Shown here: piece by piece, positions 6,611-13,523 of the stretch
Numbering within the stretch: the first letter of the stretch is position 1
Layout of the letters: each line of letters begins with the position of its first letter
Origin: JAJPJX01 sp964568355
GTDB taxonomy: Bacteria; Acidobacteriota; Terriglobia; Bryobacterales; Bryobacteraceae
Length of the DNA: 21,426 nucleotides
Direction: 5' to 3'
NCBI GenBank assembly: GCA_964568355.1
Contig: CAZMRK010000683.1
Location: 1 to 21,426, forward strand
The notes under the pieces: model-generated
Told to the model about the DNA's origin: nothing
What the model saw: only the letters and a program-made list of their open reading frames with translations
The model's database searches: none
Made by a program: the position numbers and the translations under genes

Positions 6611-7480
6611 GTGAAGTGGTTTGATTATGTTGCTCCGGCATCTGTAGCGGAAGCCGTAAATCTTCTGTCCGGAAATCCCGGAGCATTACTCCTGGCCGGC
6701 GGAACCGATCTGCTCGTCCAGTTGCGTACCGGCAAGAAGCAGACCGGCCTGGTAATCGATATCAAGCACATACCCGAATTGAACGAACTCCGGTATGATC
6801 CGGCAACCGGGTTGACCCTCGGCGCGGCTGTGCCGTGCTATCGGATCTATGGAGACTCTACCGTTCAGAAAAGGTATTCTCCCCTGGCCGAGGTAGCCGG
6901 CATCATCGGCGGCACCCAGATCCAGGGACGAGCTTCGATCGGCGGCAATCTATGCAATGCCGCACCCAGCGCGGATTCCATTCCACTATTGATTGCTTTG
7001 AACGCCACCTGCCGGGTGGCCGGCCCGGGCGGCACTCGTGAAATCGCCGTGGAGGACTTCTGTCTGGCGCCTGGCCGCAACGCGCTGCGCGCAGGCGAAT
7101 TGCTCGTCTCGATTCAGTTGCCGCCTGGTCCTGCCCGCTCCGGCGCGCGCTACCTGCGCTTCATCCCCCGCAACGAAATGGATATCGCCGTGGCGGGAGC
7201 CGGCGTAAACGTGGTTCTCGAAGACGGGGTGTTCCGCTCCGCGCGCGTGGCCTTGGCGTCGGTGGCGCCGACGCCGCTATTCGTGCGTGAAGCCGGTGAA
7301 GCGCTCGCCGGCAAGCCCGTGAGCGAGGAAAGCATCCGGGCCGCCGCCGAGATCGCCCGCGGCGCGGCCAAGCCCATCACCGATATGCGCGGAACCGCCG
7401 ACTATCGCCGGCACCTCTGCGCGGTCCTGACCCGCCGCGCGCTCACCACGGCGGTCGAAAGAGCCAGGGAGGCACGTTGA
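6611..7480 (+). CDS. Molybdenum hydroxylase FAD-binding (medium) subunit
   Basis: I place the start at GTG 6611 because AAGGAGA (6598-6604) is 6 nt upstream; a TTG at 6584 would add nine residues without that spacing. The 289-residue product has the CoxM/XdhB-type FAD domain: LLAGGTDLLVQLR (27-39) and GRASIGGNLCNAAPSAD (106-122), both flavin-contacting, then the CO-dehydrogenase-flavoprotein C-terminal domain (about 175-280). It accepts electrons from the 2Fe-2S subunit and passes them to an external acceptor. It is the first gene of the M-S-L operon and its TGA overlaps a possible TTG start of the next gene. A possible extended -10, TGT-TAGGGT (6572-6580), lies upstream; this promoter guess is weak. 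Confidence 0.93.
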   Translation: MKWFDYVAPASVAEAVNLLSGNPGALLLAGGTDLLVQLRTGKKQTGLVIDIKHIPELNELRYDPATGLTLGAAVPCYRIYGDSTVQKRYSPLAEVAGIIGGTQIQGRASIGGNLCNAAPSADSIPLLIALNATCRVAGPGGTREIAVEDFCLAPGRNALRAGELLVSIQLPPGPARSGARYLRFIPRNEMDIAVAGAGVNVVLEDGVFRSARVALASVAPTPLFVREAGEALAGKPVSEESIRAAAEIARGAAKPITDMRGTADYRRHLCAVLTRRALTTAVERAREAR

Positions 7481-7482
7481 CC

Positions 7483-7968
7483 ATGCCCGGTAAAGTACAC
7501 GTACAAACGACGATCAATGGAGAACCGGTAGAGTTCCTCTGCGAACCTCGCCAGAGTCTGTTGGAGTGCTTGCGCGACATTCTGGGCTTCACCGGAACCA
7601 AGGAAGGTTGCAACGACGGCAACTGTGGTGCCTGCTCCGTAATCCTCGACGGCCGTGTGGTGAACTCCTGCCTGGTTCTCGGCGTCGAAGCGCAGGGAGC
7701 CGGCATCACCACCGTGGAAGGTATTGCCCGGGGCAATCAACTCCACCCCATTCAACACGCGTTTCTGGAAAACGCAGCGCTGCAATGCGGTTTCTGCACG
7801 CCCGGCTTCCTGGTGGCCTCTAAAGCCCTGCTCGATCAGGAGCCGGATCCCTCGGAAGAACGCATCCGCCTGTGGCTGGCCAATAATCTGTGCCGCTGTA
7901 CGGGCTACGATAAGATCGTGCGCGCGGTGGAACAGGCCGCCGCGGAACTCAGAGAGGCCAAAGTATGA
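7483..7968 (+). CDS. Molybdenum hydroxylase 2Fe-2S (small) subunit
   Basis: This is a 161-residue protein if translation starts at ATG 7483, 10 nt after AGGGAGG (7466-7472). A TTG at 7477 that overlaps the previous stop is an alternative and would add two residues. The N-terminal plant-ferredoxin domain has C43, C48, C51 and C63 (EGCNDGNCGACSVILDG). The C-terminal helical domain has C102, C105, C137 and C139 (QCGFCTPG, NLCRCTGY). These are the eight ligands of the two 2Fe-2S clusters in xanthine-oxidase-family enzymes. The subunit carries electrons from the molybdenum site to FAD. Length and motifs are complete. The last codons overlap the ATG of the large subunit, indicating tight coupling. 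Confidence 0.95.
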   Translation: MPGKVHVQTTINGEPVEFLCEPRQSLLECLRDILGFTGTKEGCNDGNCGACSVILDGRVVNSCLVLGVEAQGAGITTVEGIARGNQLHPIQHAFLENAALQCGFCTPGFLVASKALLDQEPDPSEERIRLWLANNLCRCTGYDKIVRAVEQAAAELREAKV

Positions 7969-10214
7969 GCACTGCTGAAATGACCGTGGTCGGGACCCGC
8001 CCGATCCGTCACGATGGCGCCGATAAGGTTACGGGGCGAGCTTTGTACGGAGCGGATGTCCACATGTCGGGATTGCTGTACGGCGCCGTGCTCCGCAGCC
8101 CGCACGCCCACGCCCGCATCCTCCGCATCGATGCCAGCCGGGCCGAAGCGCTGCCCGGCGTGCTGGCCGTGGTCACCGCCGCTGATTTCCCCGAGACCCC
8201 CGACCGCATCGTAGACTTAGGCGAAGGCGACACACCGCTCAGCTACATTCGCGGGAACGTATTGGCCAAAGGCAAAGCGCTCTACAAAGGGCACGCGGTC
8301 GCGGCCGTAGCCGCTACCAGCCCCCACGTGGCCGCCGAAGCCACGGCCCTCATTCAGGTGGACTACGAAGTGCTGCCCCATGTGCTCACCGCACCCGAGG
8401 CGATGCGCGAGACCGCTCCTGTCCTGCATGAGGATCTCCGGACCAGGGAGTTCGGGGCCAAGACCGACAACGCCGGCAATATCGCCGAACATTTTCGGCA
8501 CTCGATCGGCGATCTCGCCAAAGGATTTGCCGAAGCCGATATCATCGTGGAGCGGGAGTTTCACACCGCTACCGTCCACCAGGGATACATCGAACCACAG
8601 AATGCGACGGCGCTTTGGAATAATGATGGCCGCGTGCTGGTATGGTGCAGCACGCAGGGCGCTTTTGTAGTCCGCGACACGGTTGCCTGCATGCTGGATC
8701 TTCCGGTGTCGCGGGTGAAAGTGACGCCCATGGAGATCGGCGGCGGATTTGGCGGCAAAATCCCTGTGTACCTGGAGCCGGTAGCGGCGCTGCTCTCGCG
8801 CAAGTCCGGCCGCCCGGTCAAACTGGTCATGTCGCGCGCGGATGTCTTTGAAGCGACCGGCCCCACTCCGGGATCTTATATCCGCGTGAAAATCGGCGCG
8901 AATCGCGAAGGAAAAATTACAGCCGCCGAAGCCTATCTGGCCTATGAAGCCGGTGCCTATCCCGGAGCGATGGTCGGCCCCGGCGGGATTTGCGTCTTCG
9001 CCGCCTACGACATGGAGAATGTCACCATCGATGGTTTCGACGTGGTGGTCAACAAGCCCAGCACCGCAGCCTACCGCGCCCCTGGTGCGACCAACGCGGC
9101 CTTTGCCACCGAGACGGTGATCGATGAGATTGCCGTGAAGTTGGGCCTTGATCCGATCGAGTTCCGGTTGAAGAACGCCGCCAAAGAAGGCACACGGCGA
9201 GCCGATGGGCCAAAGCATCGCCGCATCGGGTGCGTCGAGGTACTGGAGGCGATGCGCCGTCATCCGCATTATCAGGCTCCGCTCGAAGGTCCGCATCGCG
9301 GGCGCGGGATCGCCGTTGGCTTCTGGTTCAATGCCGGCTTGCCGTCGAGTTGCGTGCTCAGCGTCAACGCCGATGGCACGGTAAACCTGGTGGAAGGCTC
9401 CACCGACATCGGAGGCTCGCGCGCTTCGATCGCAATGCAGGCCGCCGAGGTCCTCGGCATTCCAGCCGAATCGGTACGGCCCACCGTCGTGGATACCGAT
9501 TCGGTAGGATATACTGCCGTTACCGGAGGAAGCCGGACCACCTTCGCCACCGGCTGGGCAGCCTATGAGGCAGCCCAGGATGTAGTCCGCCAGATGAAAG
9601 AACGTGCGGCGAAGTTATGGGAGGTCAGTCCGGAATCCATCGAAGCATCGCGTGGCGTGTTCCAATCCGGCGGCCGCAGCATGACCTTCGCCGAGCTGGC
9701 GGCTCGTATCGGTGAAACCGGAGGACCTGTCGTCGGCCGTGCCGCCGTCAATCCGCGCGGCGTGGGCGGCTCGTTCGCCGGCGCGATGGCGGATGTGGAG
9801 GTGGATCCGGAGACCGGAAAGGTTACGGTGCTCCGCTTCACCAGCGTGCAGGACGTCGGCCGCGCCATTCATCCCAGCTATGTCGAAGGACAGATGCAAG
9901 GCGGCAGCGTGCAGGGTATTGGTTGGGCGCTCAACGAAGAATATTACATGAACCAGGACGGCGGTATGGCGAATGCAAGCCTGCTGGACTATCGCATGCC
10001 CATCAGCCTGGACCTGCCCATGATCGACACGGAGATCGTGGAGGTACCCAACCCGGGACATCCGTTTGGCGTGCGCGGCGTCGGAGAGGCCAATATCGTT
10101 CCACCTCCGGCAGCACTCGCTAACGCCATCTATCGCGCCGTGGGCGTGCGGCTCAATCGCCTGCCGATGAATCCGCCCGCCCTCATGGAAGCCATCTGGA
10201 AGCAGCGGGATTGA
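7965..10214 (+). CDS. Molybdenum hydroxylase molybdopterin-binding (large) subunit
   Basis: At 749 residues this is full length for the xanthine dehydrogenase/CoxL family. An N-terminal alpha/beta-hammerhead domain (about 17-130, RHDGADKVTGRALYGADV) precedes the cofactor-binding domains. EIGGGFGGK is at 257-265, the active-site loop AYRAPG at 369-374, and GVGE at 705-708 gives the presumed catalytic base E708. The loop is not the AYRCSFR of form I aerobic CO dehydrogenase or the AYRGAGR of form II. A role as CO dehydrogenase is therefore unlikely, and an organic hydroxylase or dehydrogenase (purine, aromatic or aldehyde type) is more probable. The substrate is unknown. No XdhC/CoxF-type maturation gene lies in the window; a MoaD-like gene follows 3 nt downstream. 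Confidence 0.94.
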   Translation: MSTAEMTVVGTRPIRHDGADKVTGRALYGADVHMSGLLYGAVLRSPHAHARILRIDASRAEALPGVLAVVTAADFPETPDRIVDLGEGDTPLSYIRGNVLAKGKALYKGHAVAAVAATSPHVAAEATALIQVDYEVLPHVLTAPEAMRETAPVLHEDLRTREFGAKTDNAGNIAEHFRHSIGDLAKGFAEADIIVEREFHTATVHQGYIEPQNATALWNNDGRVLVWCSTQGAFVVRDTVACMLDLPVSRVKVTPMEIGGGFGGKIPVYLEPVAALLSRKSGRPVKLVMSRADVFEATGPTPGSYIRVKIGANREGKITAAEAYLAYEAGAYPGAMVGPGGICVFAAYDMENVTIDGFDVVVNKPSTAAYRAPGATNAAFATETVIDEIAVKLGLDPIEFRLKNAAKEGTRRADGPKHRRIGCVEVLEAMRRHPHYQAPLEGPHRGRGIAVGFWFNAGLPSSCVLSVNADGTVNLVEGSTDIGGSRASIAMQAAEVLGIPAESVRPTVVDTDSVGYTAVTGGSRTTFATGWAAYEAAQDVVRQMKERAAKLWEVSPESIEASRGVFQSGGRSMTFAELAARIGETGGPVVGRAAVNPRGVGGSFAGAMADVEVDPETGKVTVLRFTSVQDVGRAIHPSYVEGQMQGGSVQGIGWALNEEYYMNQDGGMANASLLDYRMPISLDLPMIDTEIVEVPNPGHPFGVRGVGEANIVPPPAALANAIYRAVGVRLNRLPMNPPALMEAIWKQRD

Positions 10215-10217
10215 AGC

Positions 10218-10562
10218 ATGCCGACTGTCTATATTCCGACCCTCTTGCAGTCTCTGACCGGAGGTCGCGCTGCCGTGGAGGCCGAGGGCGGAACAGTGGG
10301 CGAAGTAATCGAAGCTTTGGAGCGGTGCTGGCCCGGCCTGCGGGAACGGCTCGTGGAGCAGGGCCGCTTGCGACCGAATATCTCGGTCGCCGTAGATGGT
10401 GAAGTTAGTCCGCTGGGCTTACTCGAAGGAGTTTCTCCCCGAAGTGAAGTGCATTTTGTCGCCGCAATTCGGGGTGGTTCCGGATGTTGCCGTACAGTGC
10501 GAAGGACGAAAGATACTCTCTGCCGCAGAAAAATAGCTATTTCTGCGAAAAACGTAAGATAG
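10218..10562 (+). CDS. MoaD/ThiS-family sulfur-carrier-like protein with C-terminal extension
   Basis: Residues 1-87 match the beta-grasp sulfur-carrier fold: MPTVYIPTLLQSLTGGR, TVGEVIEALERCWPGL, LRPNISVAVDGE, EVHFVAAIRGG. In related proteins the chain ends at the GlyGly, whose carboxylate is adenylated and thiolated. Here GG (86-87) is followed by 27 more residues, rich in Arg, Lys and Cys (SGCCRTVRRTKDTLC...). The DNA of this tail is AT-richer than the gene body and contains a hairpin. It looks like non-coding sequence read through after loss of the ancestral stop. Starting 3 nt after the molybdenum hydroxylase stop, the protein may supply sulfur for molybdopterin. As encoded it would need trimming to be active as a carrier, or it may be inactive. 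Confidence 0.8.
   Translation: MPTVYIPTLLQSLTGGRAAVEAEGGTVGEVIEALERCWPGLRERLVEQGRLRPNISVAVDGEVSPLGLLEGVSPRSEVHFVAAIRGGSGCCRTVRRTKDTLCRRKIAISAKNVR
10524..10547. repeat. Hairpin in the 3' tail of the MoaD-like gene
   Basis: CGCAGAAA (10524-10531) pairs with TTTCTGCG (10540-10547) around an 8-nt loop. It lies inside the C-terminal extension of the MoaD-like ORF. It is followed by GAAAAACG, not a T-run, so it is a poor terminator on the plus strand. It may be the remains of a transcript-end structure. Confidence 0.45.
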
Positions 10563-10669
10563 GGATAATGTTTTATTGGTATGATGGTAAGAGGAATATG
10601 CTGCGGAGAATCCCGGGGACGGAACTCTAGCAGCTTCCGAGCTTAGAAACAAGAAAGGTGAGATCTCCT

Positions 10670-10834
10670 GTGAAGCAAGCAACCAAGAAAGCACCCGCGA
10701 AAAAGGCGACAAAGAAGGCTGCTGTGAAGGCGACCAAAAAGGCTGCGAAGAAGGCTGCCCCCAGGAAGACTGCGGCGAAGAAAGCCCCGGCCAAAAAAGC
10801 CGCGGCCAAAAAAGCTGCAACCAAGAAGAAATAA
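10670..10834 (+). CDS. Histone H1-tail-like Lys/Ala-rich small protein
   Basis: A GTG start at 10670 is preceded by AAAGGTGA (10654-10661), and the frame ends at TAA 10832-10834, giving 54 residues. The sequence is built almost entirely from KKA, AKKA and TKKA units: 22 lysines, one arginine, three prolines, no acidic and no aromatic residue. This is the composition of the C-terminal tail of histone H1 and of bacterial H1-like proteins such as chlamydial Hc1/Hc2. The expected role is non-specific DNA or RNA binding and nucleoid compaction. Lys codons vary between AAA and AAG and Ala codons vary too, so selection appears to act on the peptide rather than on one DNA repeat unit. It lies 107 nt after the MoaD-like gene and is probably transcribed separately; GATAAT (10564-10569) or TATGAT (10580-10585) could be a -10. 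Confidence 0.8.
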   Translation: MKQATKKAPAKKATKKAAVKATKKAAKKAAPRKTAAKKAPAKKAAAKKAATKKK

Positions 10835-10920
10835 GCTCGCGCGTCAAATTTCCAGCGGACCCGCCGCGCCAGGCGGCATGGAAGTATAGGTTTGCGGCTG
10901 GGAGTCTGCTCCCTCACGAC

Positions 10921-10977
10921 CACCGTTCGGTGATAGAAGGGTGTGGTGTGGCCAGCGTTGAGACTGAACCACACCAC
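10921..10977. repeat. Two stem-loops between the H1-like and DapA-like genes
   Basis: A small hairpin, CACCG-TT-CGGTG (10921-10932), is followed by a 9-bp stem, GTGGTGTGG (10943-10951) with CCACACCAC (10969-10977), around a 17-nt loop. The convergent genes end at 10834 and 11020, so this could serve as a bidirectional transcript end. Neither strand has a T-run after the stem. Apart from this I see nothing clear in the 185-bp gap. Confidence 0.4.
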
Positions 10978-11019
10978 CAGCAAACTCCGCCGCAGCAAAA
11001 AGATCCGCTGGCCGTGCCG

Positions 11020-11991
11020 CTAAATGGCGGAGAGGGTGTGGGTGTGCCCGGCGGCAGCACTCTGGTTCTGCCGGTATAGTTCCTGCGCCACAACTTTCAA
11101 CTGCTGCGCTTGTTCCCCGCTCAGGGCTGACTGATAGGGAATCAATGGGCCGCATGAGGAGATTTCTGCCGATTCGACGGCTTGGTGCAGCACTCGCGCC
11201 GGCCCCCAGGCATCCCGCAGATCCTCCGTGGGCATAAATCTCGCGCGCACTTTCTCTGCGTCCTCGTAATTCCCTTCCGCGCAGAGTTCCAGGATCGTGT
11301 TGCTCAGACGGGGCGCAATGCAGCCGGAACCGGTCGTGAAACCGGGCAGGCCCCAATCACGCAGGTGCTGGATGGCCGGGCGCTCGCCCATGCCGCTGAT
11401 GACGTATTTGCGGTCCACGCGGCGCAGCAGGCTCCGCAGATACGGATCCTGATTGGGATCTTCCAGAACAACGGCATATTTGATCGCCACACAGATGCCG
11501 TCGTGCACCAGACGCGCCACCACATCCAGTCCGGCGTCCTTGTCCGCCCCGAAGTTCTTCTCCTCCTTCAGGTAGAGAATCAGCCGCTTCTCGGCGGCAT
11601 CGGCAAATTCGCGCAGCCCTTGTTCGAGTCCGGCGGCATCGCGAGGATCGCCGCAAGGCAGCATCATCACGCATGGGAACGCGTATTTGCGCAAAAGCAG
11701 CGCCTGGTCCACGGCGCGTCCGTAGGAAGGTCCCGCGCTGGGAATCGCCCAGAAATCGTCCGGCAATCCGCTCAACCAATCGAGCAGCGCGGCATAATCG
11801 GCCAGGCTGATGTGGTACAGAAATGCGTTGCCGCCATACATCAGGCGGGTAACGCCTCCCTCCAGCAAATGGCGCGTAATCCGCTCATTCTGGGCGAAAT
11901 CGAGCGAGCGGCTTGGGTCGTGGCGCCGGGCCAGCGGAGGCACGGCGAACACGCCCTTCAGGTCGGCAGGTGAAACGACGGATGTCTTCAT
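11020..11991 (-). CDS. DapA/NAL-superfamily aldolase or lyase (dihydrodipicolinate-synthase-like)
   Basis: The 323-residue TIM-barrel protein has the superfamily's Schiff-base lysine at K171 (VAIKYAV) and a tyrosine at Y140 (LILYLKEEK). The usual GGTTGE loop reads YGGNAFLYHIS, so the twin threonines of true DapA are missing, and YNxP is replaced by YLKEEK. It is therefore unlikely to be the lysine-pathway enzyme. A pyruvate- or keto-acid-type aldolase or dehydratase of unknown substrate is more likely. The gene is divergent from a class III aminotransferase, with 64 bp between the starts. The pairing suggests amino- or keto-acid metabolism, but that is inference. No good Shine-Dalgarno precedes ATG 11991. 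Confidence 0.85.
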   Translation of the reverse strand: MKTSVVSPADLKGVFAVPPLARRHDPSRSLDFAQNERITRHLLEGGVTRLMYGGNAFLYHISLADYAALLDWLSGLPDDFWAIPSAGPSYGRAVDQALLLRKYAFPCVMMLPCGDPRDAAGLEQGLREFADAAEKRLILYLKEEKNFGADKDAGLDVVARLVHDGICVAIKYAVVLEDPNQDPYLRSLLRRVDRKYVISGMGERPAIQHLRDWGLPGFTTGSGCIAPRLSNTILELCAEGNYEDAEKVRARFMPTEDLRDAWGPARVLHQAVESAEISSCGPLIPYQSALSGEQAQQLKVVAQELYRQNQSAAAGHTHTLSAI

Positions 11992-12039
11992 ATAGAAAAT
12001 TCGGTGGGATCTTTCCCTCTCTCAGTGCTATTCCCCAGC

Positions 12040-12045
12040 TAAAAT
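12040..12045 (+). promoter_or_regulatory. Probable -10 element for the aminotransferase gene
   Basis: TAAAAT lies 10 nt before ATG 12056. This predicts a transcript start only a few nucleotides ahead of the codon. No clear -35 is seen. The short divergent gap (11992-12055) must also hold the promoter of the minus-strand DapA-like gene. Confidence 0.4.
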
Positions 12046-12055
12046 TGTAATCTCC

Positions 12056-13405
12056 ATGCAAACTTCCCGCATCTTGCAGGCATATATCGAGAAAACTCCG
12101 GGATCGGCGCGTATGTTCCAGCGCGCCGCGAATCTGTTTCCAGGCGGTGTTACCCACGTGGGACGCTACATGCGCCCGCATCCTCTGTTCATCGATCACG
12201 CCTCTGGACCGCGGAAGTGGGACGTCGACGGCCATGAATATGTCGACTACTTCGGTGGCCATGGCGCCCTGCTTCTCGGCCATAGCCATCCGGCCGTGGT
12301 CGCCGCCGTCTCCGAGCAACTGCCCAAGGGGATGCACTACGGATCCTCGCATGAGTTGGAAGTGGAATGGGCGGAGCTCATCCGCCAGATGATTCCTTCC
12401 GCCGAACGGGTACGCTTCACGCTCTCCGGCACGGAGGCCACCATGCTGGCCTTGCGCGTGGCACGCGCCTATAAGAGCAAGCCCATGGTGGTGCGCTTCC
12501 TCTCGCATTTCCACGGCTGGCATGATCAGGTGGCCTTCGGCGCGGAGATGCCCCCTGGGATCTTGCCGGAAGTAGCCGAACGGGTCCTGTTGTGCCCCCC
12601 GGGCGACATCGCAGCCTTTCGCCGGCTCTGCGAGAGCCGCAACGATATTGCCGCGGTAATCCTGGAGCCTACCGGAGCCACCTTCGGGCAGGTGCCCGTC
12701 GGCGGGCAGTTTCTGCGGGATCTGCGCGCCGTTACTGCCCAGCACGGCATCGTTCTGATCTTTGACGAAGTAATCAGCGGTTTTCGCGTTTCTCCGGGCG
12801 GTGCGCAGCAGCATTATCAGGTCACACCCGACCTCACCACGCTGGGGAAGATCATCGCCGGCGGGATGCCGGGGGCGGCCCTGGTCGGCCGCGCGGACAT
12901 TCTGAGCGTGATGGACCACCGGATAACGCCCGAAGGGCTCCGAATGCCCGGCGTCGCGCATCAGGGCACACACAATGCCGCTCCCATGGCCGCCGCCGCG
13001 GGCCTTGCCACCCTGCGCCTGGTCCGCGATACCGACGTCGTCGCCGCGGCGAATCGTACGGCGGCAGCGATCCGTTCCGGCATCAACGAAGTCCTGAAGC
13101 GCAAAGGTGTGAACTGGTGCGCCTATGGAGAATTCTCCGGCTTCCACATCTATCTCAACCGCGACCAGGATGCGGTGACGCCGGAAGATATCTACCAGGG
13201 GAAAATACCCTGGACAAAGCTCAAAGGCTCCGCTCCCATGGAGTGGTCGCAGAAGATCCGTGCCGGCTTCCTGCTGGGTGGCGTCGACGTAACCGGCTGG
13301 CCCGGTGGCCTGGTCTCCGCCGTGCACACGCAGAAGGATGTCGATCAGACCGTAACTGCCTTCGAGAGCCTGTTGGAAATGCTTGCTGCCGAGGGTGGGC
13401 TGTAG
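12056..13405 (+). CDS. Class III PLP aminotransferase, glutamate-1-semialdehyde-aminomutase-like
   Basis: The 449-residue protein has the class III architecture: an early PGGVTHVGRYMRPHPLF segment, GHGALLLGHSHPAV, the phosphate-binding SGTEATMLALRVARAY, HFHGWHD, the PLP-ring aspartate D237 in FDEVISGFR, and the Schiff-base lysine K265 (LGKIIAGGMPGAAL). These are close to HemL (glutamate-1-semialdehyde 2,1-aminomutase). However, the C-terminal third (TPEDIYQGKIPW, GGVDVTGWPGGLVSAVH) differs from what I expect of housekeeping HemL, and the neighbour is not a tetrapyrrole gene. A HemL-like aminotransferase or aminomutase in a dedicated pathway is more likely. ATG 12056 has no Shine-Dalgarno. TAAAAT (12040-12045) ends 10 nt upstream, giving a very short leader. 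It is divergent from the DapA-like gene. Confidence 0.9.
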   Translation: MQTSRILQAYIEKTPGSARMFQRAANLFPGGVTHVGRYMRPHPLFIDHASGPRKWDVDGHEYVDYFGGHGALLLGHSHPAVVAAVSEQLPKGMHYGSSHELEVEWAELIRQMIPSAERVRFTLSGTEATMLALRVARAYKSKPMVVRFLSHFHGWHDQVAFGAEMPPGILPEVAERVLLCPPGDIAAFRRLCESRNDIAAVILEPTGATFGQVPVGGQFLRDLRAVTAQHGIVLIFDEVISGFRVSPGGAQQHYQVTPDLTTLGKIIAGGMPGAALVGRADILSVMDHRITPEGLRMPGVAHQGTHNAAPMAAAAGLATLRLVRDTDVVAAANRTAAAIRSGINEVLKRKGVNWCAYGEFSGFHIYLNRDQDAVTPEDIYQGKIPWTKLKGSAPMEWSQKIRAGFLLGGVDVTGWPGGLVSAVHTQKDVDQTVTAFESLLEMLAAEGGL

Positions 13406-13449
13406 ACCAAGCGAGCCATCCCTCCTAAGTGCAACGGTCTTTAGGAATC

Positions 13450-13478
13450 TTTACGCAAGCAACACCAAAGTTTACTAT
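13450..13478 (+). promoter_or_regulatory. Candidate sigma-70 promoter of the MacAB-like operon
   Basis: TTTACG (13450-13455) and TACTAT (13473-13478) are 17 bp apart, each matching four of six consensus bases. They lie about 45-75 nt before the MacA-like start, in a non-coding gap. Spacing and position are good; the sequence match is moderate. Confidence 0.4.
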
Positions 13479-13523
13479 CCTCCACCCCCCGTTTTGCACC
13501 TTAACAGGTAGGAGGCCAGGTTA

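Noticed and set aside
8217..9296. Minus-strand 359-residue ORF
   Set aside because: Lies wholly inside the molybdopterin subunit gene, which has all family motifs on the plus strand.
6611..10214. Aerobic carbon monoxide dehydrogenase (coxMSL)
   Set aside because: Gene order fits, but the active-site loop is AYRAPG instead of AYRCSFR, so I report a molybdenum hydroxylase of unknown substrate.
10627..10998. Minus-strand ORF rich in Ala/Phe/Val, membrane-like
   Set aside because: It is the antisense of the Lys/Ala-rich H1-like gene. AAG/AAA and GCN codons read backwards give Phe, Leu and Ala. It has no ribosome site and its composition is fully explained by the plus-strand gene.
11885..13327. 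Minus-strand 480-residue ORF
   Set aside because: Antisense shadow of the class III aminotransferase, whose PLP motifs and lysine are intact on the plus strand.
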